Source: Nephromyces sp. MM_2019
Taxonomy: Eukaryota; Apicomplexa; Aconoidasida; Nephromycida
Direction of reading: 5' to 3'
Assembly: GCA_015657535.1 (NCBI GenBank)
Contig: JADHZB010000125.1
Span: 1-64,000 of the forward strand
DNA: 64,000 bases
The position numbers and the translations under genes were made by a program. Shown here one piece after another: positions 49,526-60,484 of this stretch. How positions within the stretch are numbered: position 1 is the stretch's first letter; the number at the start of each line of letters is the position of its first letter. Below the pieces are notes generated by a model, which was not told the origin of the DNA, did not search any database, and saw nothing but the letters and a program-made list of their open reading frames with translations.

Positions 49526-50971
49526 TTAAGTATTAATGTGTGCTCTACTCCTTGAATCAAAAATACTGCTATATTTCGGGCTATTGAGGTACTGCCCTGC
49601 GATTCTAATACTTAAGGTATCATATGCCGTTATGGCCTCAACAGCATACAGGCAAAATGCTTCCACTTTGCTCAATGTAATGCTTGCTGCAGGATAATAG
49701 GGATTTATTAGATTACACCTTACTAACCTGCAGGATCGTTTATTCAAAAAATCTCCTTTTTACTTTTCTAATGAATTTACCTTTCTGGTAAAGCCTTTTT
49801 TTCTGGTAACGCAGTTTATCGTGCAGACCGCCACCGAATGACATGCTGCCTACTAGACAAGCAGAATGCTTAGCAAGCTGTCGGAATTTTTTGCAATCCA
49901 CTGCTTTTTTTATCGACCAGTCGACTAAATAGTGATGAAGCTTCTCAAAATCTCTGCAATGGTAGCAAAACTCCGGAATTAATTCCTAACACTCCCTTTT
50001 TTTGGCGATTGAATACTGCAGGGCAGAGATAATCTCGTAGCCCTCTTCAATTACACGCTTCGAAAAACTAGCTAAATTGGAATGAGCATCTATAAAACCA
50101 GCAAAAAGCTTTAATAGCGAAATATTGAGTGGTACTCGAAGTTTAAAAAAACTTAAAGTATTGAGCAACGCACACTGCTCAAGAAATGGTTACAAACTCT
50201 TTATGAGTCAAATCAAGTTCAGCTGTGTGATTCGGCAAGATGGCAACGGGAGCTACTGAAATATCCCATGTTCAGATAGAAGGAATCATAACTTGCCAGA
50301 AGCAGCGAGTTGCTAGGGCCCTACAGGAAATATTGTCACCTGAGCTACGTGCTCATGCACTATTAGCCGTATGAAGGTGTGGTCACTGCGCTTTCAAGAG
50401 CTTTCCTTCTGCTAGCGGTAGCCGGTCCAAGCTAATGCTATGCAGCTCTTTTCAGAGTCTTAAGCGGATTCTTTTTAAGCATGTCCTAAGAATATAAATA
50501 TTTAAAGGAATCGACCATAGATGGAGTTTAGTCTCCTTTTAAAAGAAAACGCAGATACCAAGTATTGCTGGTTGCCGCGTCTTTAATTTTACGATGCGGC
50601 GCTGTTATGCCGCATGGCCTGTCTTCCAACGCCAAGTGCTGCAGCACCTTCTCCGGGTAGGTAGACCAAGTGCTGACACCGTGAAGACCTGACGTTAGTA
50701 GGCCGAAAAACAACAGGCCAGCGGAGGCACGTGTCTTCCCAGTGGCTTCCTTGTTACTTTCGCCGTCTTACGAGTGAAATCTTTGCTCGATCCTTCCAAT
50801 CTCTGTTTTCAATTCTTCAAGTATAGAATTGAACTCTTCCCAGACAAGCGAACAAGCTATTTGATCAGGTGTAACTCGTGCTTTCTGGCGCAATCCCTTA
50901 ACTAGTAGTGATGCTTGAATCGTTTCCTGCGAAAAGCCGGATTCACCGTAAACTGCTTGTTGAGGACACAT
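49526..50971 (-). CDS. Unrecognised helical protein, about 271 residues
   Basis: No family is recognised with confidence. Six minus-strand exons join in phase: 50971-50772, 50688-50593, 50320-50293, 50174-50017, 49953-49781 and 49686-49526 (stop TAA), 816 bp in all. The first exon begins MCPQQAVYGESGFSQETIQA and contains the helical EEFNSILEELKTEIGRIEQR. Later segments (LFAGFIDAHSNLASFSKRV, FEKLHHYLVDWSIKKAVDC, SKVEAFCLYAVEAITAYDTL) are long amphipathic helices, so a BAR-like or other helical-bundle fold is possible, but this is a guess. Good donors are GTAAGA, GTAAAA and GTAAAT. The 28-bp third exon is the weakest link, and exon 2 has an alternative acceptor (50672) with a different frame. 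The gene is transcribed away from the BRCT-Tudor gene, head to head. Confidence 0.5.
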
Positions 50972-51163
50972 CAATCACTACAAAAACATTCAGTGTCCAT
51001 TTCCTCCATTCACGGATATAAACCAGAAGTGCCAAGCTTCTATTCTGGTGGTAAATTGGAGGGTTTAAAAGGGCATTTTAATGCAGTAACAAATTTCATA
51101 GTATGAATACTACACTGGATCATGCAGAATATCTAATTTTTCGTTCATCTCCATAGATGCGGA
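50972..51163. promoter_or_regulatory. Likely bidirectional promoter region
   Basis: Only about 190 bp separate the inferred start codons of two divergent genes (50971 minus, 51164 plus), so both promoters must lie here or overlap the genes. No TATA box or repeated operator-like motif is obvious. If either gene has an upstream non-coding exon, the real promoter lies elsewhere. Confidence 0.35.
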
Positions 51164-54100
51164 ATGAGCTTCATGAAGTGGCTGAAAGAGCATGACGGAG
51201 AGGGGTCTCAGGTGAGTAGCAGTGATTATCAGGCCACATTACTGGTAATGCTAAGCGCTATACACTCCTGCACGTATCGAGCAGGTCACAAACATGTAAG
51301 ACCATGCGGAAAATATGATGTTTAAGTCAGTGCACTGATATTTAGGCATGTATTAGGTGCTTTGCACTATTCTATTTTAAAATTTGATGCTTGAATATAA
51401 TTTTTACTTTTTTCGAGCTAAGCGCAGCCTCCCAATTAACTCTGTTATTAGAATTAAAGGGACTGCCGAACTGTTTTCTTTGTCATGCATTCCTTAATTT
51501 TTAATACTGTAGGTCTTCGTTTCGTTGCAGAGTCTCGATAAATTATCCCTGCCGCTGGACAATGATGAGTCTCGGGAGCACGCGCTGTTCTCTACACCCA
51601 AGGGAAGAAGCGAGTTCCGGCATTCCTCAGTATCACTGGAGCTTGAAAGTGGATACACAGACACTCCTATATTTGTAACCCCACCAGATTCAGGAGGTGC
51701 TTTTTTTTGCTGGTGAAATTTTTTTGGTATTGAGATACCGTGCGCTGCATTCTCGTTAATCTAAAGAGTTAGATAGTAAAGAACAGGAGTTTCAGGAATG
51801 GTACAAATAACTTTACATAAATTTTATCCTTATATTTTTGTTCAGCGCTTGAAGGAACCAATCTCTTTCTTGTTGCTGGTTTTGAGGAGTCAAAAACTCT
51901 CTCGGTAAGGGATGCTTTTATGAACAAGGTTCCTTCCAACCAGCACAACTTTCTACGGTTGCCCTCGATGCTTTTTTTTCTCCCTTCAATCAAGCGAATG
52001 CTGTTTGTCCATGCTCTAGATAGAAACATCACCATATCCGTTGGTTCTATGCTTTGAAACTGGAATATTCATATTGGGTTCGGTCGGTATTAAAAAACCA
52101 CAATACCTGCCACTTTGCAATCTATTCTAGCTCCCTTCATATTTCTGTTTAGTCATTTTTTTAATATAAGGGGATCTCAATATCATTTTTTTTTGGCAAT
52201 AGTAAAAATCCAGAAATCTGGGCCCAATATTTTTACATTCCTAACAATTTTAGCAGCTGAGCTGTTCAAGTGATTAAAATTATATGATCTGTCCATATTT
52301 ATTCAGTATTTTAATACGTTTTATTTAATTTTTGTAAATTTTCTATTGGATCATTAGTTGAACCTAAACTTCTTTTCGTTGTTTCTTAGGCTAAAGCTTG
52401 CTGTCTAGGAGCCACAATTTCCGACAGTTTCTGCTCAAATTTAACCCACTTGATTGGTAAGCACAATTTAGTTAAATTTTCCCAATGCTTGCCCCGCCTA
52501 TGCATTTTCTAGGATAAAAAGCAAGCTACTTTTATGAAAATTATGAAAATCCACATTATTGCTTGGCCCTCAAGCTGCAAAGCCCTGCCGGCACCTGTGT
52601 TGTTTCCTCCACCCCTGTCCCTGATAGAGTATGTGCATTTTGTAACAAGAAAGTTTTATTCCTAGGTTTTATATAGTATCCAGGTTGGACTTGAAAATTT
52701 ATTATCAACTCTCTTAATTTAATGTTTAGTGGCGAATTTTCCAACTGGAGACCCAGATCAAGTGTTACCAAAACTTGATTCCATTCTGGTGTCTTTAGAC
52801 ACGAAGCTGGAGCTGTCTCCTGCTTCCTTTGAGCATCCCCTGGTTGGATTGGCAATAGTAGCTAACTTTAGGGATCCCGATACTTCGCAGCGATGCAAGG
52901 TATCACGACGAAAATTCTGCATTGTTTTTATGAGATGATATTTTTTTGATATATAGTTCGGCATTCTATTTTTTTTTCTGTGGAGCCTTCGAGGAAATTT
53001 ATGTTCCTACAGCATAATTTAATGTGCACTGACTTAATCGATCTATCGTCTTCAGATTTTATCAATCGATTAGTTGAAAGTATCTGCAAGATTATCGCCA
53101 TAAAAATATATTATCTTGGTCTTATTACCGCGTTGTGAGCCCTAAATATTTTATCGGATACAAAAGCTGTCCTTGCTGTCAATTTAGGCGTATGTCGTTT
53201 CCAGTGGTTGGTTGGAGGATGCCCTATTGCTCAACTACAGGCCTTCTGAAGCTTGTTACATCTCAGCTTCTTTCTGTAAAATAAGGCTTGGCAGCATTCA
53301 AAATGCTATGGTAGGTCCCTATATTCCTGCCCTCAATTTTCTCGATACCAACATATATTGTACTTTTTTGAGCTTAATTATTAGTCAGGAATACTACGCT
53401 TATCTGAAGGTTTAAATGAGCAGCAGACGAATAAGAACTACTTAGACCACAATTCTGACGCTTCTACTTGCACTGCCAGCGATGAAAAATCAAAGGGTAC
53501 TCGTATACTTTTTGTATTTATGTCATAGCTATATCTGAAGCTGCATGTTGTGCATTTTATGCATATCTTATTCATATCTCCTTCTGGGAAGTAATGAATG
53601 GAACTTAGCATATATTTCTAATTTTGCGAATAACCTCATTTCAGCGCTTATTTTATCACTTTTATTAACTTTTACGACTTCTGAAGCTGCTTCAAATAAA
53701 ATAAGTATAATTTCAGAACTTGTTTTTGCGTTTGAGTATGACTACTCATATTTTCCTTCATTATTTCAGAAGAAGAATATTCTTCCTTTTTAGAAATGGA
53801 GAGGTGCATTCCCCTTGCCAAGGTAAAGTTTTTTCATTCATGCTGTTTCCCAATATTTTGTTTAAATGTTTTTTGCAACCTTTAGAGTGTCCTAATTTCA
53901 TTCCTTCTCCTTTATCTGGTTTTTCGATGCTTCCTTATTGATATTTTTTTTTTCGGATTGTTTTTCTGTCTATAACTTATTTTCCTATTTCCAGTTACCA
54001 TTGCCGAAAGTCGGGGACATGGTTGAATCGAAGTCTGCACATATTGATGCTCAGATATTCAAGTGAGTTGCTTGTTACAGCTTAATCATTTGAGTTGATT

Positions 54101-55483
54101 TTTTTTTCCATTATTGAAGTTAAACTAAAACGAGTACGGGTAGTCACGTCCCGCTTGTTAACAGCGTGTATCATGAAAAAAATTGCTATATTTTTTTGTC
54201 TACTTCTCGTTTGCAAGCTTCTTAGTTATATAAAAGCGACGTGATTAAAACTAACAATTTTGAAACTTCATTAGAAGCGAAATATTCACTGCTTTGAGCT
54301 GAAACATATGCAATTATCTTATTTTGAGCACGTGCATTGCCATTTTTTAACTTATTGGCAACCCTGCGCTATTGAGAGATTAAAGATGCTATTAAGTTGA
54401 TTATTAATAAACTTTACTATCCCGAAACTAAATATCTTTTTAGAGCCAGAGTGCTAGAAAGATGGATTTGCGATGGAACTTGGGTGCTTAGATTAAAGTC
54501 TTCTGACCTTGGAGCTGCCTACAATGAGCCCCTTAAGGTTTTTCCACTTCATTGTTCGTACAGCGCGCGCTAACATGGGTGGAGAGTGCTTAGTAAAATA
54601 GTGTATTATTTACCTATGCACACGAATTAAAATATCTTTCAATTGGAAGATATAAAATTTTTTGTAGACCTAATTGCTTTCGTTGTCTCTTTGACTATCC
54701 CGTGTATTTTTTTCTTCCTTTTGGTTCGTACGCTTTTAACGATCGAGAATGTCATTTTTTACCAAATTATGCACCTTGTGTCTACTTCAGAACGTAAGAA
54801 TGAACAACGCTTGGAGCACGGCACAATTGCTTGATATATGCCAAGGGGTACGCTTAATATTTTTATTTTTTGCCTTTTATATATGCTAAGTAAAAGTCTG
54901 CCCACTTTGTATTAATGATTTTGCATGCCTTTTTCGCGGTGTATGTGCTGCTGGTTATCTTCATTCTATTCATGAATCAATCCATGGCATCCAAAATTAC
55001 CCACATCAGAGACGTACACGAAAATTAAGAAAATTGCCAGATAACAATTCATCGAAGAAGAGGCTGCTTTCGCAGGTGAGTGTTTGTGGAGGCTGTGGTA
55101 ACAGGCTCTCTCTTCTCTTAAAGTAAGACGCTTTATTGTACGAATAATTTTATCCCTATTTCGAGGATACGGCCACGATGGACAGTCAATGAATCTGCGA
55201 ATTTTACATTCAGGAATCGCTTGCAAGCAATCGCTGTGGTTCTAGCGGAAACGCGCCACTTTTACCTCGGAAATCTTACCAGTTGGCCTCTAATTTAGAG
55301 AGCGCATCAAAGTCGCTGAGCCCGGTAAAAGCATCAGTTTGCCTTTTGCCTCTTACCTCTCCTGATATTAAAAGCGATATTACTGATAAATTGCTCTCCA
55401 TAGCAGCCATTATGGACCCCTCAAAGTTTCCGTGTTCTCCCAATTTACATAGCAATATTGATTCATTTGGAGTATATTCCTAG
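51164..55483 (+). CDS. BRCT-like plus Tudor-like domain protein
   Basis: Thirteen exons join perfectly in phase, giving 438 residues: 51164-51211, 51531-51696, 51846-51904, 52390-52456, 52730-52899, 53188-53310, 53421-53496, 53770-53822, 53995-54062, 54444-54537, 54791-54847, 55010-55075 and 55214-55483 (TAG). Residues about 72-195 look like a BRCT domain: NLFLVAGFEESKTLSAK, SNLTHLI, then CKAYVVSSGWLEDALLLNY with the hallmark Trp and an acidic/Tyr follow-up. An insertion of about 50 residues sits after THLI, and the usual Gly-Gly is Leu-Gly-Ala. Residues about 257-327 resemble a Tudor/Agenet fold (VGDMVESKSAHIDAQIFKAR, GTWVLRLKSSDLGAAYNEP). A basic segment RRTRKLRKLP (328-337) is NLS-like, followed by a Ser-rich tail. 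A nuclear chromatin or DNA-damage role is inferred. No individual family member is recognised. Donors include two GTGAGT and one GTAAGG. Confidence 0.75.
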
Positions 55484-55873
55484 TGCTAGCTATGCATGCA
55501 TATTATCGCATCTCAATCTGAGGCGGAGATAATCATTTCTAGTTTTATGATATTCGATGTAAATTTCATATGACGAAGAATATTCCCCGCGTACATAATG
55601 CATTAATACGGTAACCTCGAAAACTGAAGCCTTTGTTTTTGCATAGCTGAGTAATTTTTTAAATTGCTTGTGTCATGCTCCATTGCCGCTTTCGCTGATT
55701 AGATGAGCTCTTTCAGGTAGAGGTGCAAGTTTGTTTTAAAGTCCAGTTTTAATTCGAAGTAATTTTTGAGCGGATTAAGTGGATATGCCTGCGCTTGGGT
55801 CAATAATCTTATTTCTTGTCACTCCGCTGTCATTCGTCTCACTACTGGTTGCCCTGCTTTCCTGCTGAAGTTC

Positions 55874-56185
55874 TTAAGCCTTCAGAATAAACAAAGATAA
55901 TTCAAAGCTTAAGAGGAAGGTGAATCGGATGCTCATATTGATATAGCTGTTATCAAAATGGGGAGTAAAGCAACTGGAGGGTATGGTATCTTGTTTCTGA
56001 AGAGATTGGAACTCTGCAGGTTCAACCTTCGCTTTGCATTGAGCTAAGCTTACTATTTGCGTATATCCTATTCTGGCCACTAACTTTGTCGTGCTGAGAC
56101 TGCCCTCTCTTCTTAAGGGACTAATACTGAGGGGGCTTGTGCACGTTCTAATTAAACCCGCGTTATCTATGATGTTTATTTTCAT
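55874..56185 (-). CDS. Hypothetical 103-codon open frame
   Basis: It opens at an ATG (MKINIIDNAGLIRTCTSPLS) and stays open for 103 codons, mid-GC with mixed codon use, ending in a hydrophobic stretch (FTFLLSFELSLFILKA). No splice partners or homologues are recognised. A possible donor, GTTGAA, lies inside. It could be an exon, a small gene or chance. It converges on the BRCT-Tudor gene. Confidence 0.2.
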   Translation of the reverse strand: MKINIIDNAGLIRTCTSPLSISPLRREGSLSTTKLVARIGYTQIVSLAQCKAKVEPAEFQSLQKQDTIPSSCFTPHFDNSYINMSIRFTFLLSFELSLFILKA

Positions 56186-58927
56186 TCTTTGGGAGTCAAT
56201 TAAGGGAATATGGTAATTGGCATGTACGGTATTATTCAGAGCACTATGTTTGAATCCATGGCTGGACTATCACTTATAGCTATTTAGAATAATTTTAAAT
56301 GGTTAAATTAATATCTTGCAGCCAGCCTTGACTTATTCTCTTAATTTTTCATCAAATGTAAAGAACGGATGAGTAGCTCAGCCTTAATCTAGAATCATGA
56401 TCTTGAAGCCCTTATTTTAGTTTGTGTGCCGTGTTAGAAGCTTAAAAGCTTGAAATAGAAAAATAAGTAATAAGGTAATCTTATTGCGATTTCCCTATAC
56501 CTCAGGGTTATCTTTGTATTGCGAACTCAAGCCTATAGCTGCTCTGCTACGTAGCTTAAACTGCAGAACCCTCTGGTAGTCTTTATCAAACAATTTAACA
56601 CAATATTTATCTATTCCTGCAGAAAGACCCTACCCTGTAATCGTAGCAGCATTAATAACGTCTTTGCCACTCGGGCCCTAAGCCACTATTTGTATTGATG
56701 TAAATATGGCTATTACCGTGATTGGAGCCTTATATATGTCCCTGTACCACTTTACCCTGACAGAACATTTTCCAAATCCGATGTGAATGGAGTTTAACAG
56801 CTATACTGCTTGCGCAGGACTATTGTTAAGCTTGCCAATGCTTTGCTGGCTCTTGAAAAGCGTCACTAAGCAAGCTATCGCTGTATCGTAGAACTCAATG
56901 TTTAATTCGGAAAATTTTTTAATGCTAGCCGTGTAAGACTATCAGCGTAGCCGAATTTAGTCGCCCTCGCATGTAATTTCCGTAGTCTTTGAAGGTTTCT
57001 GCACTTATTCAACTTTTAGGGATTCACTTAAGGTTACAAACTTAATGAATGTAAAGCTGCTGTAATCATGCCCTAATCTCGAAGCCAACTTAAAATCAGC
57101 TTACCCATGGACCGAATTACCTGCCCTTGCACGGCACATTTCCCCACTCTTTAAATTGAATTAACCTTTGACACTTGGAATGAAAATCCACTTGCTCAGA
57201 GCATCTACAGCAACGAAGCCATCCCTGATTGGCCTGGTGGGTGTTGTGAACTGGATATACGGGTTTAATTAATTTAAATCTCAGGTATGCAGTAGATTGG
57301 AGGTATAATAACCAAGAGAGATATTCCCCGAGGAACCTGAGGCACGTACGCTAAAATGGCAAGATAGGATTCAATTAGGATTCAAAATGTCACCACGCAG
57401 TAGAGCGAAAAATTAAGCTGAAAACTAAGTTAGAATGATACATCAAGACACTGCTTGCTAGAAGTTTTATTACTAAGATGGAAATATTTTCCCCCGGAAT
57501 GAGTTGCTGCTCTAAAATTACAATTTTTTGTACAGGAATTTTTTAATTCTAAGCTTACGCAAGAACTCAATGCTACTCGGAGTACATCGCTATGGCGTGT
57601 ATGCGTGGCAAAACTGATGTATTATCCAACACGTTTTTATTTTAAATAGCCTCATCGTAGAGCAGAAACATTCTTTTTCTTTTTGATGCTTTGATATGGT
57701 TGGCTATTGCAAAAGGAAATTAATATAGGCTTATGTGGGAACTGAACATATCGCATCGGTAAACACTATCGAAATAGCCAGCTTGCAGCTATTCATGCTA
57801 TAATCAGCAATAAGTCTAGCTTGCAAAATACTTGGGGCTGCTATAATAGTAGCACGAATCCGACACCAAACTCTTTTTTGCTTGATGGAATAGTGCTGAA
57901 GTCCTAATCGAAAATGCTTCATCTAGGTGGACCAACAAAAAAATTTCTAACGTGGATATAAAAGGCGCACGGAACCTCAAATAAGGTCTCAGCAGCTAGG
58001 CGCGAAAAGATTAATGGCGTTTTGGGGTGAACACTTTATTATTTCAAATATAAGTTGTTTGAACGCCCATACTGGCAGAAAATCATTTTAAATAATAAAA
58101 AAACTATCTGCTCAAAGCCAAAAACCGTCAGAGCAGTGCCTCGATTAAACAAATGAAAGAAGTGATTCACTGAAATTTCTTTGCTACATCTCATAGTCAA
58201 GGCACATTTTTACCCGTTAGAATTATCCTTGAAACAAAAAATATTTTTTAATACGCTCTTTCCTTTCGATCTGCTTTCATGAGGTGCAACAATGAGTTAC
58301 CATAAAATATTTTTATGATAAGACACTGTGATCTTATCCCATACGCGTGCCGAGTAAATGTTTGATTATCTTTTCACTCCCAGAGAACTTGCTAGTATCA
58401 ATGGATGTATCTAAGTTAATTGAAAAATATACTCTTGCCGTAATTTATTTGCATAAATTAGGGGATTTCGATAGTAAGTCATTTTTATGATAATTTACAT
58501 TCACTATTTTTTGTGTATTTTTTGTAAATCCTGTCGATCGCTTAATAGGAATCACAATTATTTTTATTTAGTAGCTGTTTCGCGCATAGCCTTTTGTATT
58601 ACAAGTCACGTACTTTCATCTCAAATGATCAACAGGTAGCATACTGTTTCTGGGTAAAAAGCTGTTTTGAAGCTGAAATCAAAATGCCCTTCTGACATGA
58701 GCAATTCATATTTTTACAATTGAAATGTAATGGATTAAAGTAGATTACTAAACAAATCATGCGTAGTGAAGAAAATTACCCAAACGCGTTATTACATTTC
58801 CAGGCGGTAAGAGCATTAATTTAAAGCCTTAAGTCCCCCTTACAAATAAATAAATTTTTTTTCCATATTCTTTTGGCATAACAAGCGACTAGTGCTTTGT
58901 GTACTGACACGAAGTTGTTCCCCTGGA

Positions 58928-59127
58928 TTAAGGGAATTTAGTATAAAAAGAGCTACATAGCCTTTTTTGAACCTCTTTCTTCAAAGCAGCATCAAATATT
59001 CTCTTGGCGACATGATTTACTGGGCAAAGTGATGATAAAAATATTTGTATGACTTCCATAATGATAATTTCTCCAGCAAAATCACTTCTTAAAAAGTTAT
59101 GCGCTAAAATGAATTGATTGGGACAAT
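58928..59127 (-). other. Orphan exon-like open segment
   Basis: After a textbook acceptor (AAATTTTTCAG) a minus-strand frame encodes APGNCPNQFILAHNFLRSDF, then EVIQIFLSSLCPVNHVAKRI. It either ends at a GAG|GTTCAA donor or reads to a TAA at 58928. The residue mix looks protein-like, but I found no adjoining exons. Confidence 0.25.
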
Positions 59128-60484
59128 TGCCTGGGGCGCTGAAAAATTTGTTCAAAGCAATTCAGAAAATAACAAGGGAAATATATTCCCAATTTTATAG
59201 AGTAGTGCGGGGCTTTCAAGATTAAATTTAGCTGCTAAAGTTTTCTAGCAATTCGTTTCAAAGTAAGCCAAAGAATAGTTAGCACCCTATTGTAACGCCG
59301 GAAGCCAACCATTACATGCTTTATGTATGGACTTGAAGGTATAAAAGGTTGCTATTTTCTGCGTCTTTTTGCTCCCTTCACTAACTAGCGGTACACTTTT
59401 CATGGAATATTCGCGAGAGCTTCGTAAAAAACCCAAAAAATTTTAAGGCGAGTTACTATGACGCTATGGAAAAGCAGAGCTTCGAAATGGGCCGCATAAC
59501 CCCAATGGGGGTAGCTGAGGGTTGTCGTGATAAAGCAAGCTTACTTTGTATTGGAACTTCTGCTGATGCAAGCTAGTAAATTATGAACCTTTTTAGATGT
59601 AAAAGAATAGGGAGATGAATAGCTCTCTTAATGTTTTATTTAAAGAAGCAGACTGAGAACATGACGCATAGCTGGGAAACACATGTACAGCATTCCGAAA
59701 TTGTAACTAGCATAAAATACTCTTGAGGTAGTGCTAGTGATAATTTAGCCCACCTTTTCACATTGGCTTGCTGGGTGTAAAATTTGATATTATCTGCCAA
59801 AATAAGAGAAAAGCGAAATTGAAATTTCCTCCCTCCAATGCTATTTTTGATTAGGTGTTGAATTTTTAGCCAGTATTAAATGCCACTAATTGCTAAAAAA
59901 ATGCTTAGAATATGGGGCAACGCTATCTCATGACAATGTGCTCGACTCTTCACAGGTACATAAGTCGCCGATAGAAAAGACGCAAAAGTATGGGGTCTAG
60001 ATAAAAGCAGCAATGAATTAAAAGTTTAACCTTAAACTTATTTGATGAGCATATATCTTCAATATTGAATTGGCTGTGAAAGGTTTCATAAAATTGAAGG
60101 TACCGCTAACTAGAGCCCAAAAAAGGGGAGTTGCAACAATATGATACTATGCACTATAAGCTGCGTTAGACACGCATGAAACCCTCTATTCACACCTTCA
60201 ATGATCAGCCCAAATTGTTTGTATATTAGAATCTTGCTGCTCGTTATGGTATTGCAATGGGCAACCATTCATGCTATGCTAAAGCCATGAAAACAAGTCT
60301 TACTTCTTTTATTGAGCTCTAAAAGTATGCTTTATTTTCACACTAGGAGTTCTTTGCTGTGAATTGAGTCTCAAAAAAATCGTTTGTTAAAATTTCCTGC
60401 TCGTACTAAGCTGCAGTGCCCCTCACGGCATGATATGAGAGACATGAAAGTGCGCGAATATTTTCTTATCGCTACGTTACAAAG

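Larger units (their letters stand above)
55484..60484. other. About 5-kb interval without a resolved gene
   Basis: Between the BRCT-Tudor stop and the first chained exon of the right-hand gene I find only isolated open stretches. One is a 103-codon minus frame (55874-56185) and one a minus exon-like piece (58928-59127). Short plus stretches include SIYSNEAIPDWP ending at GTGGGT near 57237, NLAARYGIAMGNHSCY after GTATATTAG near 60230, and a 36-codon ATG frame from 59466. They could be 5' exons of the right-hand gene or parts of another gene. Phases do not close, so none is called. Confidence 0.4.

Noticed and set aside
52540..52660. C-rich plus-strand open stretch between BRCT exons 4 and 5
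   Set aside because: The flanking exons splice directly in phase, with G plus TG giving Val after THLI; including it breaks the frame or adds stops.
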